DNA of 64,000 nt. Source: Gonocerus acuteangulatus. Its lineage: Eukaryota > Arthropoda > Insecta > Hemiptera > Coreidae. Both the position numbers and the translations under genes were made by a program. The stretch covers positions 99,413,143-99,477,142 of the forward strand of contig OX328125.1 of assembly GCA_946811695.1 (NCBI GenBank). The letters are read 5' to 3'. Below the pieces are notes generated by a model, which was not told the origin of the DNA, did no database searches, and saw only the letters and a list, made by a program, of their open reading frames with translations. Shown piece by piece: positions 23,679-34,086 of this stretch. Each line of letters begins with the position of its first letter. Within the stretch, counting starts at the first letter, position 1.

Positions 23679-25943
23679 CAGTAAACTCTCGATAATCCGC
23701 GGGCGGATATTCCGCTTTGCGGCTATTCCGCGCTCATCCATGGATTATATTTTTTTTAATGTTTGAATAAGAAAAGTTTTTATACAGAATAAGTTTGAAG
23801 AGTTAGGTCTTAAGGAACTGTAGTAGAGAGGAAACAAATTAAATAGAAAGATTCAATTCTCTTTAATCAAATTATCCAGGTGTTGCCTGAGAATGCATTG
23901 GTCTTTTTTTCTCAGAAACATCTTACCTCATCCTTCCTTTTTCCATATATTTTCTAATAAGATCAGAATCTAATTTTCATTTCCAAACTCTTCTCATATC
24001 AGTTTAGTTTTCGTCGCATTGCCGTCTAGTAGTACATTTCGCTCGTGTGTTTGAATTACTGACAGTAGTTATCGTCAAAGTTTATCGTTATTTTATTTAA
24101 CAATGACCGATAAAAGGAAAAAAGTGTTTTTATCGATTCAAGAGAAACTCGAATTAATAAAAAAACTCGAAAATGGCGAATCTAGGAAGCAAATTTGTTT
24201 GCAATATGGAATAGGAGAAACAACAGTTCGAGACATTTTTAAGCAAAAAGATAAATTATTGCAATTTGCATCCTCATCAGACAACTCTTCATCGATGAAG
24301 AAAAGAAAAACCATGAGAGGGAGCACTTATGAAGAGCTAGATGCTGCACTGTTGGAATGGGTAAGTCAGTTGAGAAGTGAGGGAACTCCTGTTTCTGGGC
24401 CTATTGTTGCTGAAAAAGCTAAACAGTTTTTTGTAATGCTAGGTTTAGAGGGAACATTTAATGCATCATCAGGGTGGTTGACGAGGTTTAAACAGCGCCA
24501 CGGGATAAGGGAAATCGGACTTTACGGCGAGAAATTAAGTAACGACCAGCAGGCAGCAGAAAATTTTAAAACAGAGTTTGAACAGCTCCTTCAGTTAGAA
24601 GGAATTTGTTACGAACAGCTGTATAACGCTGACGAATCAGGGCTGCTATGGAAATGTTTGCCAACGCGAACACTGGCATTTGATAGCGAGAGGCAAGCTC
24701 CAGGCCATAAGTCCAGTAAAGAGCGCATTACTATAATGACATGCAGCAATGCAACAGGCTCTCACAAACTAAAACTGGTAGTTATTGGAAAGTAAAAAAA
24801 AAACGCGGTCTTTTAAAGGGACAAGGGCCGAAAACCTACCAGTACATTATTTTAATCAGAAGAAAGGCTGGATGGACCAACAAATTTTTAAAGAGTGGTT
24901 TCATAAAAAATTCATCCCTCAAGTGAAAGAACATTTAAAATCAAGAAACCTATCCCAAAAAGCCATGCTGCTTATTGACAACGCCCCGTCACACCCATCG
25001 AAAAATATTTTACTATCGGACTGTGGAAATTTTTTCGTCACTTTTCTGCCTCCAAATGTCACTGCTCTTATCCAACCAATGGACCAGGGAGTAATTGCTT
25101 TGATGAAAAAAAAAATATAGAACAAACTTGTTAAAAAAAAGGATTGAAGAGGGTAATGATCTTCAGGGTTTCTGGAAAGATTATACCATTCTCGACAGCA
25201 TTTATGACATAAACACTGCTTGGGAGTCAGTAAAACAAACTACGTTGGTAAAGTCCTGGAGGAAAATTTTACCAAATGTAGAAAATACTTCAGTAGAGCC
25301 TTCAGATAAAGAAGAGGAAGTTTCTGCTAATGATTTAGCAAATTTAGCGAAATCAGTTGCTGGAGGAAGTGATGTCGATGAAAGAAATATTGTTGAGTGG
25401 ATTAATTGCGATGCCAGTGATCCAGGATTCGAACATCTTACTGATGAACAAATAATAGATAGAGTATCAGGTATTGAATTAGAGGAGAGTGAGGAAGAAG
25501 AGGACTATAACGCCAAAAAGAAAGTAAGTCATGACGAATCCCTAATACACGTTAATGGACTAATTCAATATCTGGAAGAACAAGATGATGCATCACTGTG
25601 TGATAAAATGGTGTTGAAAAAACTTTAGAATCAAGTCAAGAAGAGATGTTTTGCTTCAAAACAACAAACACTTTTAACGAATTTTTTTCTGAAAAAGTAA
25701 ATTGTACATGTATGTGTATTACGTAAATATGTTTAATTTTAATTATTTTCATATTATATTTTCATATTTCACATTTTAATATTACTAAATAAACATTTTC
25801 CAGTAACATCCCTGTGTTGTATGTCTCCATTTTAGTTATCCCCCTCATGGTATTAGTGCTCCCTCTCATGGTATTAATCCGCGGAATCGGCTAATCCGCG
25901 GGTGTCGCGCCAGTCAATTCCGCGGATTATCGGGAGTTTACTG
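23679..25943 (+). mobile_element. Tigger-type (pogo/Tc1-mariner) DNA transposon, full length
   Basis: Complete 2,265-bp element. The 24-bp TIRs start CAGTAAACTCTCGATAATCC (23679-23702) and are inverted at 25920-25943 with a single mismatch. A TA lies on each side (23677-23678, 25944-25945), as expected for this superfamily. Subterminal regions repeat the TAATCCGCGG word several times at both ends (23690-23745, 25873-25930), probably transposase-binding sites. It encodes one transposase, now broken into three frames. TIRs, CENP-B-like DNA-binding domain and D/D/D catalytic pattern all agree. Confidence 0.96.
24103..25628 (+). pseudogene. Tigger/pogo transposase with two frame breaks
   Basis: The product would bind the TIRs and cut and paste the element in the nucleus. 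The first frame (24103-24795) holds a psq/CENP-B-N helix-turn-helix (about residues 5-55), the CENP-B-type second DNA-binding domain (about 75-140) and the first catalytic Asp, D177, in YNADESG. The frame breaks at a 10-A run (24794-24803), where TAA (24793-24795) ends it; a one-base shift alone would still leave that stop. The second frame (to 25120) holds the second Asp in [10 protein letters not shown] (codon 24977) and the third in QPMDQGV (codon 25082), 35 residues apart. It breaks at another 10-A run (25106-25115). The third frame (25128-25628) is the acidic C-terminal tail. All catalytic residues survive. Damage is limited to homopolymers plus one stop, so the copy is recent or partly affected by sequencing error. 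Confidence 0.95.
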
Positions 25944-25945
25944 TA

Positions 25946-26701
25946 TATTTATGTCGGGGTCCCGACTTTAAATGGGAAAACTTCAAGAGCGTGTAGGGAA
26001 CCAAAAAACTAGGACAAAAAGTCGTTTGTCAAAAACGAAACAAGTTTTCATTTTTGTACTTACTTATCTAAATTTTCAATGGAAAAAATTGTCATTGCGA
26101 ATTGTTTCATGAAACCAAATTACTAAAATTCAATCTCTTGATGCTGATATAGTTTTCGTGGAAGGTTTCTGCAACGGTAATGCTTTGGAAGCGGTGCGAG
26201 TGTATGCGCGCCAATTCACAAATATAAGAGTGCTTAATCGACGAGAGTTTTTGTTAAGTTTTAATATACAACAAAAGACTAGGTCATTCTTACTTCATAA
26301 TGAAGGACCAATTCCAGGCAGCATTAAGAGCTGATCTTCGGTGAAGAAATTGAGTCCAACGCCTGCATTAGGAATATCGCAGCAGGCAATATGACGAACT
26401 TTGAAAGGTGATAGTCGCCACCCGTACCATCTTCAAATATTGCAGAATTTATTACTTCAAAATTATGCAAAGATATTGAATTTAATAAATGGTTTCTTCG
26501 CATGGGGAACCTTGAAGGAGGAAGTTTATTCGGTATCTATCAACTCAAGAGAGCAATCAAGAGATCGAATCATAGATGAAGTGCACCAAATATCATCAGA
26601 ACAGTGTTTAGCTGCAATTTATCAAACGGACTTTTTGTCTTTGTTTTTCGGTCCCCTACGCGCTCCTGAAGTTTTGCCATTAAAGTCGGGACACCCTGTA
26701 T
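25946..26701 (+). mobile_element. Internally deleted DUF4817/mariner-like transposon
   Basis: Ends of about 80 bp are inverted copies: TCCCGACTTTAA near 25963 with CTTCAAGAGCGTGTAGGG, versus the right end closing with GGGACACCCTGTATATAAC. Protein remnants remain in order. First is a DUF4817 helix-turn-helix at about 26143-26250 (ADIVFVEGFCNGNALEAVRV). Next is a second DNA-binding/linker piece at about 26355-26450 (LGISQQAI, then HPYHLQILQNLL, with a TGA between). Last is the C-terminal end of a mariner transposase (NGFFAWGTLKEEVYSV) at about 26488-26600. The catalytic core between the linker and the FFAWG motif is missing. The left end touches the Tigger target TA. Confidence 0.85.
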
Positions 26702-26721
26702 ATAACAAAACAATTTGTTGA
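26401..26721 (+). pseudogene. Mariner transposase fragment, catalytic core deleted
   Basis: The frame joins HPYHLQILQNLL, normally just before the catalytic domain, directly to NGFFAWGTLKEEVYSVSINS, normally near the C-terminus. No DD(E/D) residues are present, so it cannot act as a transposase. The last residues run through the right TIR, which shows that coding and terminal sequence overlap in this element. The alternative start used by a gene finder (TTG at 26401) is not a real start. Confidence 0.75.
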
Positions 26722-26758
26722 TAATAATGGTCATAAAGTTGTTTCCACCCCTTCCACA

Positions 26759-27036
26759 AAATATATGTATATTCTTATAATATATTCTTTTCTAGAAGTG
26801 GCCAAAATATATGTATATTCTTATAATATATTCTTTTCTAGAAGTGGCCAAAAAATATGTATATTCTTATAATATATTATTTTCTAGATGTGGCCAAAAT
26901 ATATGTATATTCTTATAATATATACTTCTCTAGAAGTGGCCAAAATATATGTATATTCTTATAATATATTCTTTTCTAGAAGTGGCCAAAATATATGTAT
27001 ATTCTTATAATATATTCTTTTCTAGAAGTGGCCAAA
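26759..27036 (+). repeat. 46-bp tandem repeat, six units
   Basis: The unit begins ATATATGTATATTCTTATAA and ends TCTAGAAGTGGCCAAA. The period is exactly 46 (26761, 26807, ...). Units differ by only a few substitutions, so the array is young. It sits just downstream of the mariner derivative and just upstream of the large foldback. Confidence 0.95.
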
Positions 27037-27078
27037 ATGTATTTATATCAATTTGCGTAATCCAAACAACGCAAATCC

Positions 27079-28258
27079 TGATAAGAAACACCAGTTATTG
27101 AAATGTTGTCAAGTAAATTAGGAGCTACACTAAGAGTCATATAGATGTGAACTATTGTTATTAGGGTTTTCTTTACTCCTTCAATATTTTCTTAATCAGC
27201 TATTTGTAGACTTAGCGGTTTGCCTCCGGCTCAAAAGTTGCCTTATTTAATAAGCTTTAAAATGACACCCTGTTGTTTCAAAAACAAAAAGTATTTAAGT
27301 ATATTTTATCTGATTTCTAAGTCAAAACCAATACATTTGCTTTAGTGTGAAGAAGCCATTACGAACACATTATTTAATTTCACGCGAGTATGGTGATGTC
27401 ACATCCTTCCAACATTAGGTATACACACTTTTTGCTCTGATTAAAAATTAGGGGATACCTTGGAAAGAGTGAAACATGACAGAAGAACATATTTGAAATA
27501 ATCACAATTATTGTTAACATAATAAATACATATGTTATATTTTTATGCTTTCAGGGTCTTGTTTTATGAAATTTCTATTTTTAAGAGTAGTATAATAGTC
27601 TTTTTATTTAAATCTATTTTTTCGGTTTATATTTGCAGGAGAGAGTTTTTTCCAATACAATTTATAATGACTATCCCAGTTACTTATAAGCAATAACTTA
27701 TAAGCAGAAATTATAGTGTCTAATTTTATTAAATAGAATAGAATTAAAAATAGAAATTTAATAAAACAAGACTCTCAAACTATATAAATATAAGATCTGT
27801 ATTTATTGTGTTAAAATAATAACAATAATTGCGTTTATTTCCAATATGTTCTTCTGTCACCTTTCACTCTTTCCAAGGTATCTCCTAATTTTTAATCAGA
27901 GAAAAAATTGTGTATACCTAATGTTGGAAGGATGGGACATCACCATATTCGCGTGAAATTAAATAATGTGTTCGTAATGGCTTCTTCACACTAAAGCAAA
28001 TGTATTGGTTTTGACTTAGAAATCAGAAAAAATAGACTTAAATAATTTTTGTTTTTGAAACAACAGGGTACCATTTTAAAGCTTATTAAATAAGGCAACT
28101 TTTGAGTTGGAGGCAAACCGCTAAGTCTACAAATAGCTGACTAAGAAAATATTGAATGAGTTAAGAAAACCCTAATAACAATAGTTCACATCTATATGGC
28201 TCTTAGTGTAGCTCCTAATTTGCATGACAACATTTCAATAACGGTTGTTTCTTATTGG
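27079..28258. mobile_element. Large foldback (~510-bp inverted arms)
   Basis: The left arm (27079 to about 27590) and right arm (about 27745 to 28258) are inverted copies with few mismatches. Examples are GATAAGAAAC versus GTTTCTTATT at the extremes, and the TGCTTTAGTGTGAAGAAGCC block at about 27340 and its complement at about 27983. The spacer is roughly 150 bp and AT-rich. No coding frame is present. It is either a long-TIR transposon or an inverted duplication. A transcript across it would form a hairpin about 500 bp long. Confidence 0.9.
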
Positions 28259-28261
28259 AAA

Positions 28262-28490
28262 TTTAATTTAGACTCTAAAAATGTGGTCGTCCTTTACGAT
28301 ACATAGACCACAAATCCGGAAATCACTGTTTTTCATAAGAAAACCCAATTGCTTTGAAAATAGACAAAAGTTTGAATAGCTCTGCTACATGTTGAGATAG
28401 GACGCTCATTTCTGCGTCCCTGAACTACAAATGAGGTCTAGAATAAGCCCTTAAAATTATGGCATCTCAATGTGGGACACCCTGTGTATG
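28262..28490 (-). mobile_element. Terminal fragment of an AGGGTGTCCC-type DNA transposon
   Basis: The right edge reads GTGGGACACCCTGTGTATGT, the reverse complement of an ACACAGGGTGTCCCAC-type mariner-like end. The rest lacks a partner end and any recognisable frame. It is bounded by the foldback on one side and a TA run on the other. Confidence 0.45.
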
Positions 28491-28492
28491 TA

Positions 28493-28552
<60 letters not shown>
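28490..28552. repeat. (TA)n microsatellite
   Basis: A TATG/TA run directly following the transposon end; possibly the insertion target. Confidence 0.95.
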
Positions 28553-28554
<2 letters not shown>

Positions 28555-28589
28555 AATGAATGTTGATGCCAACGCCATGTCGGCGGCAT

Positions 28590-28630
28590 AAGGTGGCCCA
28601 ATAGTATAGTGGATCCTATTGGGCCACCTT
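28590..28630. other. Perfect 15-bp hairpin
   Basis: AAGGTGGCCCAATAG (28590-28604) and its exact complement CTATTGGGCCACCTT (28616-28630) with an 11-nt loop. The surrounding sequence is not obviously transposon-like. Confidence 0.85.
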
Positions 28631-29172
28631 AATTATGAGAACCATGTAGAGCAAAATAAAGGAGTAGTGAAGAAAGTTATTGTAGTGTTTGAAATGTTAC
28701 CTTCTGCCAGATATAAATACATTTTTTCTGTTAAGACACTTTTGTAACGCATGAACGAGCACGTTTAAAAGTGAAAAGTTCTACCACTGGCCTCCCATAA
28801 ATATATTGATAGAAGTCCAGAAAGACTTGCAAGGAAGTGATAAATGCATCAATGAAGAACATTGATCCTCCAATATCGGCGAAAGTATCGTGTGTAAAAA
28901 TAATCAAGAATTAATTTCAGGGGGAATTTTACTGCCGAAGAGCAAATCAAAATCGTGATTCCGCTCAAATAAATATCAGGCGAGCTGAAAGGAAAGGGCG
29001 TGGACAGGCCGAGGATTTAAAGCGAACTTTAAGGAGCTTTCACAGGTGATCGGGAAGGCTGAAATCCACGGAGGGACTTTCTACGCTTAATTAGGGAGCA
29101 TCTCCAGGGAGTAAGCGTGGCTTCCCTACACGTGTAGGAGATGGCTAGGAATACAGGAAGGGTAGCACTTAG

Positions 29173-29320
29173 CGAAATCAGCTGGAAGAGAGTGGTATTG
29201 GAGAGACGCGGGGAAAACACATTTACCCAAGAAGACACCTTAATCTAATAGGTAGAACAGCTGAGCAGGGGGTGGAGGGTGGCTTATCTTGTTTGGTGAC
29301 TTTCCTTCTGCCAGAATACA
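29173..29320 (+). repeat. Dispersed duplication, copy 1
   Basis: Matches 30738-30892 along about 145 bp, including ACACATTT(A/C)CCC, GAACAGCTG(A/T)GCAGGGG and GACTTTCCTTCTGCCAG. The function is unknown. The downstream AAGGCTGAAATCC-like frame on the minus strand (29029-29238) shows no domain. Confidence 0.75.
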
Positions 29321-29494
29321 GTGATAGGATATTTTCTATGAACTGTTCAAACTGCTACTGCTAATAATGATCAGCAGTTACAAATGATAACTGCCAGTTC
29401 TTATCGAACAGCTACGACATTCTATTCACAGAAAATGCTGGTTACCATATTCCGATTCCCTAAATTTTTTATATATATAAATTCCTTAAGATAT

Positions 29495-29538
29495 ACGAGC
29501 ACCATATTCACCATCAAAATGGTGAATATGATGCTCGT
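29495..29538. other. 20-bp-stem hairpin
   Basis: ACGAGCACCATATTCACCAT pairs with ATGGTGAATATGATGCTCGT with one mismatch around a 4-nt loop. It is too short and too tight for a typical animal miRNA precursor; it may be a mini-palindrome. Confidence 0.8.
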
Positions 29539-30224
29539 TACTAACGTGTAATTAGTGATTTTTTTGTCAAATTTGTAGTTTGTCACTTTATGTTTGTTTT
29601 TAACAAACATGTGCAATAATTGTTTTTTAGAAACCTACCTTTAATGGATACTTTGTTTTCTGTTGTAGATAAGTTTTTGGTCGTTTTAACGTTCTTTACA
29701 TTTTTTTTTTTTTTTTTGGTGATGTTTCGATTTCACCTTATTTTTGCAAAATTATTAAACGTACACATGTACGTATTCTCTTCTTAGTAATTATATAATT
29801 TATCGTTCTTTATTCATTTTAAATGTTTATTATATTTTGTTAATAATTACATTGATGTTCCTGTATTTGTTTTTATTAATAAAGTTTATCCCTAACATTC
29901 CAAAGGGATCATCTGTAAGTTCTTTATTCTTGTCGCTTTTAGCGACGACGACGAGCGTAGAGATTAAATTAGCAGTTTAGCAGTTACGAGTCGGGAGAAA
30001 CGAGACTAGAAAGAGAATTGTTAGTGCTAACAGCTATCTGCTACGATTTCGATGGTAGAGTTTTGTAAGGTTCGTAGATAGCAGGTGACTAGTTTTTAGG
30101 TTAGTGTAGTACCCGTCAGCGGCTCCTAAACTACTAACCACTGTACCTGTTATTTCTAGTCGTTAGCAGTAACCTGCTATTAACTGATAAAAATAACAGA
30201 TCTGCTAAAATCAACTCATCACTG

Positions 30225-30646
30225 CAGGGCCGCCACATGGGGGGGGGGGACAACCGGGCACAGTTGTCCCGGGCCGATCCTCGCTAATTGGAAAAAATGT
30301 ATAGCCTTTGAGCTTGTAAAAAGAATGCGGTTTAGAAATGTAGACGAGCGTAGCCTATATTTATTGGAATGGGATCCATATTTTTTTAATGTAGATGAAC
30401 GACAAAACAAGTGCAGTCCCAGAATAGTATATTTCATTAGGAGTCGTAATAAAACTACAAGTACCGAAAGTGACCTTTGCTGAACCGATTGTCGGCCTTT
30501 ATTCTCATTTTGCTCAAAACTCAAGATGAAAATAATTTTAAAATGTCCCAAATCCTATAGCAAAGTACTAGAATTTTCATTCTGGCTCTGAGAAGTGGGG
30601 GCCCGTGATCTGGTCCCGGGCCCGGCTCTGAGATGTGGCGGCCCTG
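30225..30646. mobile_element. hAT MITE (CAGGGCCGCC family), copy 1
   Basis: 422 bp, starting CAGGGCCGCCACATGG and ending with the inverted ATGTGGCGGCCCTG. Perfect 8-bp target duplication CATCACTG at 30217-30224 and 30647-30654. The interior is shared with copies at 32.5-33.6 kb and 61.0-61.4 kb. There is no transposase; the frame at 30219-30551 on the minus strand runs through the TIR and is not a gene. The TIR and 8-bp duplication fit the hAT superfamily. Confidence 0.95.
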
Positions 30647-30737
30647 CATCACTGCAGGATAACCTCGAAGGATACGGAGGGATTATTCATCCGCATCAGT
30701 AGGAACTTGCAGAGTCAACAACACTTATACCCTGGCA

Positions 30738-30892
30738 GAATCAGGTGGAGTAAAGGATATTGGAGAAACGCGGGAAAAACACATTTCCCCGGGAAGTGGC
30801 CCTAATCTAATACCTAGAACAGCTGTGCAGGGGGTGGAGGAGGGTGGCTTACCTTGTTTGGGGACTTTCCTTCTGCCAGGATACCTCCTAAG
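30738..30892 (+). repeat. Dispersed duplication, copy 2
   Basis: Second copy of the 29.2-kb block. The segments on either side (about 30655-30735 and 30893-30975) resemble each other as well (GCATCAGTAGGAACTTGCAG / GCATCAGTGGAAACCTCCGG). This suggests a tandem unit of roughly 235 bp, into which the neighbouring hAT MITE inserted. Confidence 0.7.
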
Positions 30893-31756
30893 GAAATGGC
30901 AGGATTATTTATCGACCTGCATCAGTGGAAACCTCCGGAATCAACAACATCAATTTATACCTTGTTTCCTAACTACATGGGCTACGGCCGAGTGTTACGA
31001 AACAATACCCTTAGTTGTCTCTCGTGAAAATGAAACGTTCCATCAATTAGGACATGCGTGAACCAACCAAATTCCCCACAAGTATTACTATGGACATGAC
31101 CAGTAAACACTTTTTTTTTTCTATATTATTTATGATTTAGATTGATATGGAGTTTATTTCACAAAAAGTTGGCGGTAGCTACTACCGGAAGTACTACCCC
31201 TTTTCGGACTGTTGCATGTTGCACTCGAGATAACATGGTAAAGAGGAAACACTATCGACGCTCAAATTTTACATCCGCATAAATCAATTTTTTTAACTTT
31301 CAAGGAACTAGTATGAGCTCTAACATGCACCTTATAAGGATTTCGGACATATTTTAGGTAACATTTAAACGAAAAAATTTGTCTGGATGTCCTAAAATAG
31401 GTGACAGAGATACGACGCGGTTTTGCTCGAGCGTTTGAAATCAGTTTGTTTTACGCGGAAGTAATAGTCAATTTTAGCGCGTTCTATTCTATTTTTTTTT
31501 TTTTCAAGAGATTTTTATTACTATAATGTCCGGGAGAGAATGAGGATTCTAAAAGATAACAATAACTCAATTTCGCTAAAAACCTACTTACACCGTTGTG
31601 AAATTTGAACGACGCTATACAATTACAACACTAAAAGTCAAAAATGGTCAAAAAGAAGTCACATTTACAAACTACTCCCAGCGAAACCAAAACGAAAAGA
31701 AGAGCTGTGAGAGAGAACCCTGAGGGTGAACAATCACCAAGGGGGATCCAAGCAGT

Positions 31757-31803
31757 GAGGTAGGAGAAACGCATATTCTATGCGTATCGGTTTCTCCTAC
31801 CTC
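31757..31803. other. 14-bp-stem hairpin with inner palindrome
   Basis: GAGGTAGGAGAAAC (31757-31770) pairs exactly with GTTTCTCCTACCTC (31790-31803). The loop holds a second small stem, GCATA/TATGC. Confidence 0.8.
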
Positions 31804-32025
31804 TCACAAACATAACATTCAAAATATCAGGAAAACGAGAGACATAGTTATATACTATACCTTGGAGAATATGCTGATTACGGTTATTATACAAGAAAGG
31901 AATTCCAGGGGATCGATATAATATTTTCTGGAGATAACTAGCATCTGCGGGGAGGTTTCACCGTGGCAGGTTACGGAAGGAATTTAAGTCTTTAACTTCT
32001 CACTTTCCAATACTCCGACTATCCT

Positions 32026-32030
<5 letters not shown>

Positions 32031-32077
<47 letters not shown>
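32031..32077. repeat. (TA)n microsatellite
   Basis: Uninterrupted TA run. The DNA from 31000 to 31750 and from 32080 to 32510 holds no gene or repeat that I recognise. Confidence 0.95.
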
Positions 32078-32080
<3 letters not shown>

Positions 32081-32510
32081 GTGGAGGCTTCTGATCAGCC
32101 GGGCGTGTCAGCTGTTTCAATTTTTTCATATATTATTTTATGTAACGTCGACTGCTTGTTATATTAATCACCTGAGGCTTTCTGTCTAGTTGTGTGATCC
32201 GAGAAGAACAAGGAACATTCGAAAGGAGTCTTATTGAAGTTGTCATATTTTAGAAACTTATCGCAAACACAAGTTCAATAATTCACAATTGGATATTATT
32301 TCTATGTATAGGTTTATTTATGTGTATCAACATTATTTTTGTGGGAAGTGGGGGCTTAGTACTTGCCACCAAAGCACTTTTTCAATTGAATAGATTTATT
32401 AACTAAGCGACCAGTAACCTCCCCTACCAAGATTCCACTACACATTCGTCCCTTGCAACCTCGTGTTATCAGCCCAACGAGGTTTTAACCTAATTTGCGC
32501 ACAATAAACC

Positions 32511-33638
32511 CAGGGCCACCACATCTCAGAGCCGGGCCCAGGACCAGGTCATGGGCCCCCACTTCTCAGAGCCAGGCTGAAAATTCTAGTACTTTGCTAT
32601 AGGACTTAGGACGTTTTAAAATTAATTTCATCTTGAGTTTTGAGGGAAATGTCAATAAAAGCAGACAATCGGTGCAGCAAAGGTCACTATCGGTACTTGT
32701 AGTATTATTACGACTCCTGACGAAATATACTATTCTGGGACTGCACTTGCTTTGTCGTTTATGTGCATTAAAAAAATATAGGGTAAAAATGCCCTCCAAA
32801 CAGATTTCTTTCAAACTTTGCACAATAACGGATTTTGATGCACTAAACACGAATACGATAAAAAAAACGTCGGATTTAACTAGGAAAGAAGTTATTAAGC
32901 ATTCAAGTTCACTGTTGTGCAGGTTATGAGAGCTATTAATTATAGCGAGTTGGATTGACTGGGGTTTTGTTATCTTCTTGAGCGAGCGTAGCGAGCGGAT
33001 ACGCATAGCACGTATGCCCTTAAGCGACAGGTGAGGATACCCTTAAAATTAACAATATTTTCGAATAAATGGTTTCTGAAGATTTCAAATGAGAGTTCTC
33101 TGTTTCCCACTGTTATATATCTGCGCATGCGCGTGTTTACAAATATGCTGATGACGCCTAGTTTTATAACCTTCCTAACTTTAGTGCTTAATATTATATT
33201 CTATTAATTTTAGCGAGTTGGATTGACTGGGGTTTTGTTATCTTCTTGAGCGAGCGTAGCGAGCGGAAACGCATAGCATGTGTGCCTTAAAGTCGTCACA
33301 AATTTAGTTCTTTACATTAGCTCTCATAACCTGCATAACAGTGAACTTAAGTGCTTAATAACTTCTTTCCTAGTTAAATCCGACGTTGTTTTTTTTTTAT
33401 CGTATTCGTGTTTATTGCATCAAAATACGATATTGTGCAAAGTTTGAAAGAAATCGGTTTGGAGGGCGGGAACTGCATTTTTACCAAATATAGATCCAAT
33501 TCAAATAAATATAGGCTACGCCCGTCTATATTTCTAAACCCCATTCTTTTTACAAGCTCACAACCTACACATTTTTTTCGAATTAGGGAGGCCCGGGACA
33601 ACAGTACCCAGCAGTCCCCTCCAAGTGGCGGCCCCCTG
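32511..33638. mobile_element. hAT MITE (CAGGGCCGCC family), copy 2, split by a nested element
   Basis: Left part 32511-32781 and right part 33486-33638 together align to the uninterrupted copies. The ends are CAGGGCCACCACATCTCAGA and GTGGCGGCCCCCTG. Flanking octamers AATAAACC and AGAAAACC agree at 6 of 8 positions. The frames overlapping it on both strands are by-products of the repeat. Confidence 0.88.
32782..33485. mobile_element. 704-bp long-TIR element nested in hAT MITE
   Basis: The ends are GGTAAAAATGC and GCATTTTTACC. The inverted arms run for about 150-165 bp (to about 32935 and from about 33320). Exact 8-bp duplication AAATATAG at 32774-32781 and 33486-33493. The empty site can be read directly from the 61-kb MITE copy. 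The interior holds two direct copies of a GAGTTGGATTGACTGGGG... block (32945-33012, 33213-33285). No coding capacity; the 8-bp duplication suggests hAT or Merlin type. Confidence 0.93.
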
Positions 33639-34086
33639 AGAAAACCTCTAGTTCTCCCAACATTACTTCACTGTTATGTCTTCGGAAAAGTGAAATACCC
33701 AAACCACAATTAAAGTCATTCAAGAATAGCAGAAATCTTTGTTCAATGAATGAAGAACGTTGAAACCTTTCTATTCCTTTTGATCTTCGGTTGCCAGCTT
33801 CGTTATACGTTTGGCTGAATTACCTGTAGTGACCTCTTCATAGCAACAACTATCTCGCATACAACCTCTTCTCTTTCTTCAATTCTACCTCGAGTGCTTC
33901 TATGATTCATGATAAAGTAACATTTGAATAATGTTTAAATCATTTTTTCATTACAGCATGGCGACTATGCTCCACCCCTAACGGTTTTCATGTTGGTGAT
34001 GAGTTGTCTTACACGCAAGAACGTTTGAAGATGTACTTGTAACTTATAGTTAAACCAGCTTAGTGAGAGCAACAAGCTCCAATAAC

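Noticed and set aside
26759..27036. CRISPR-like array
   Set aside because: Contiguous 46-bp tandem units with no unique spacers.
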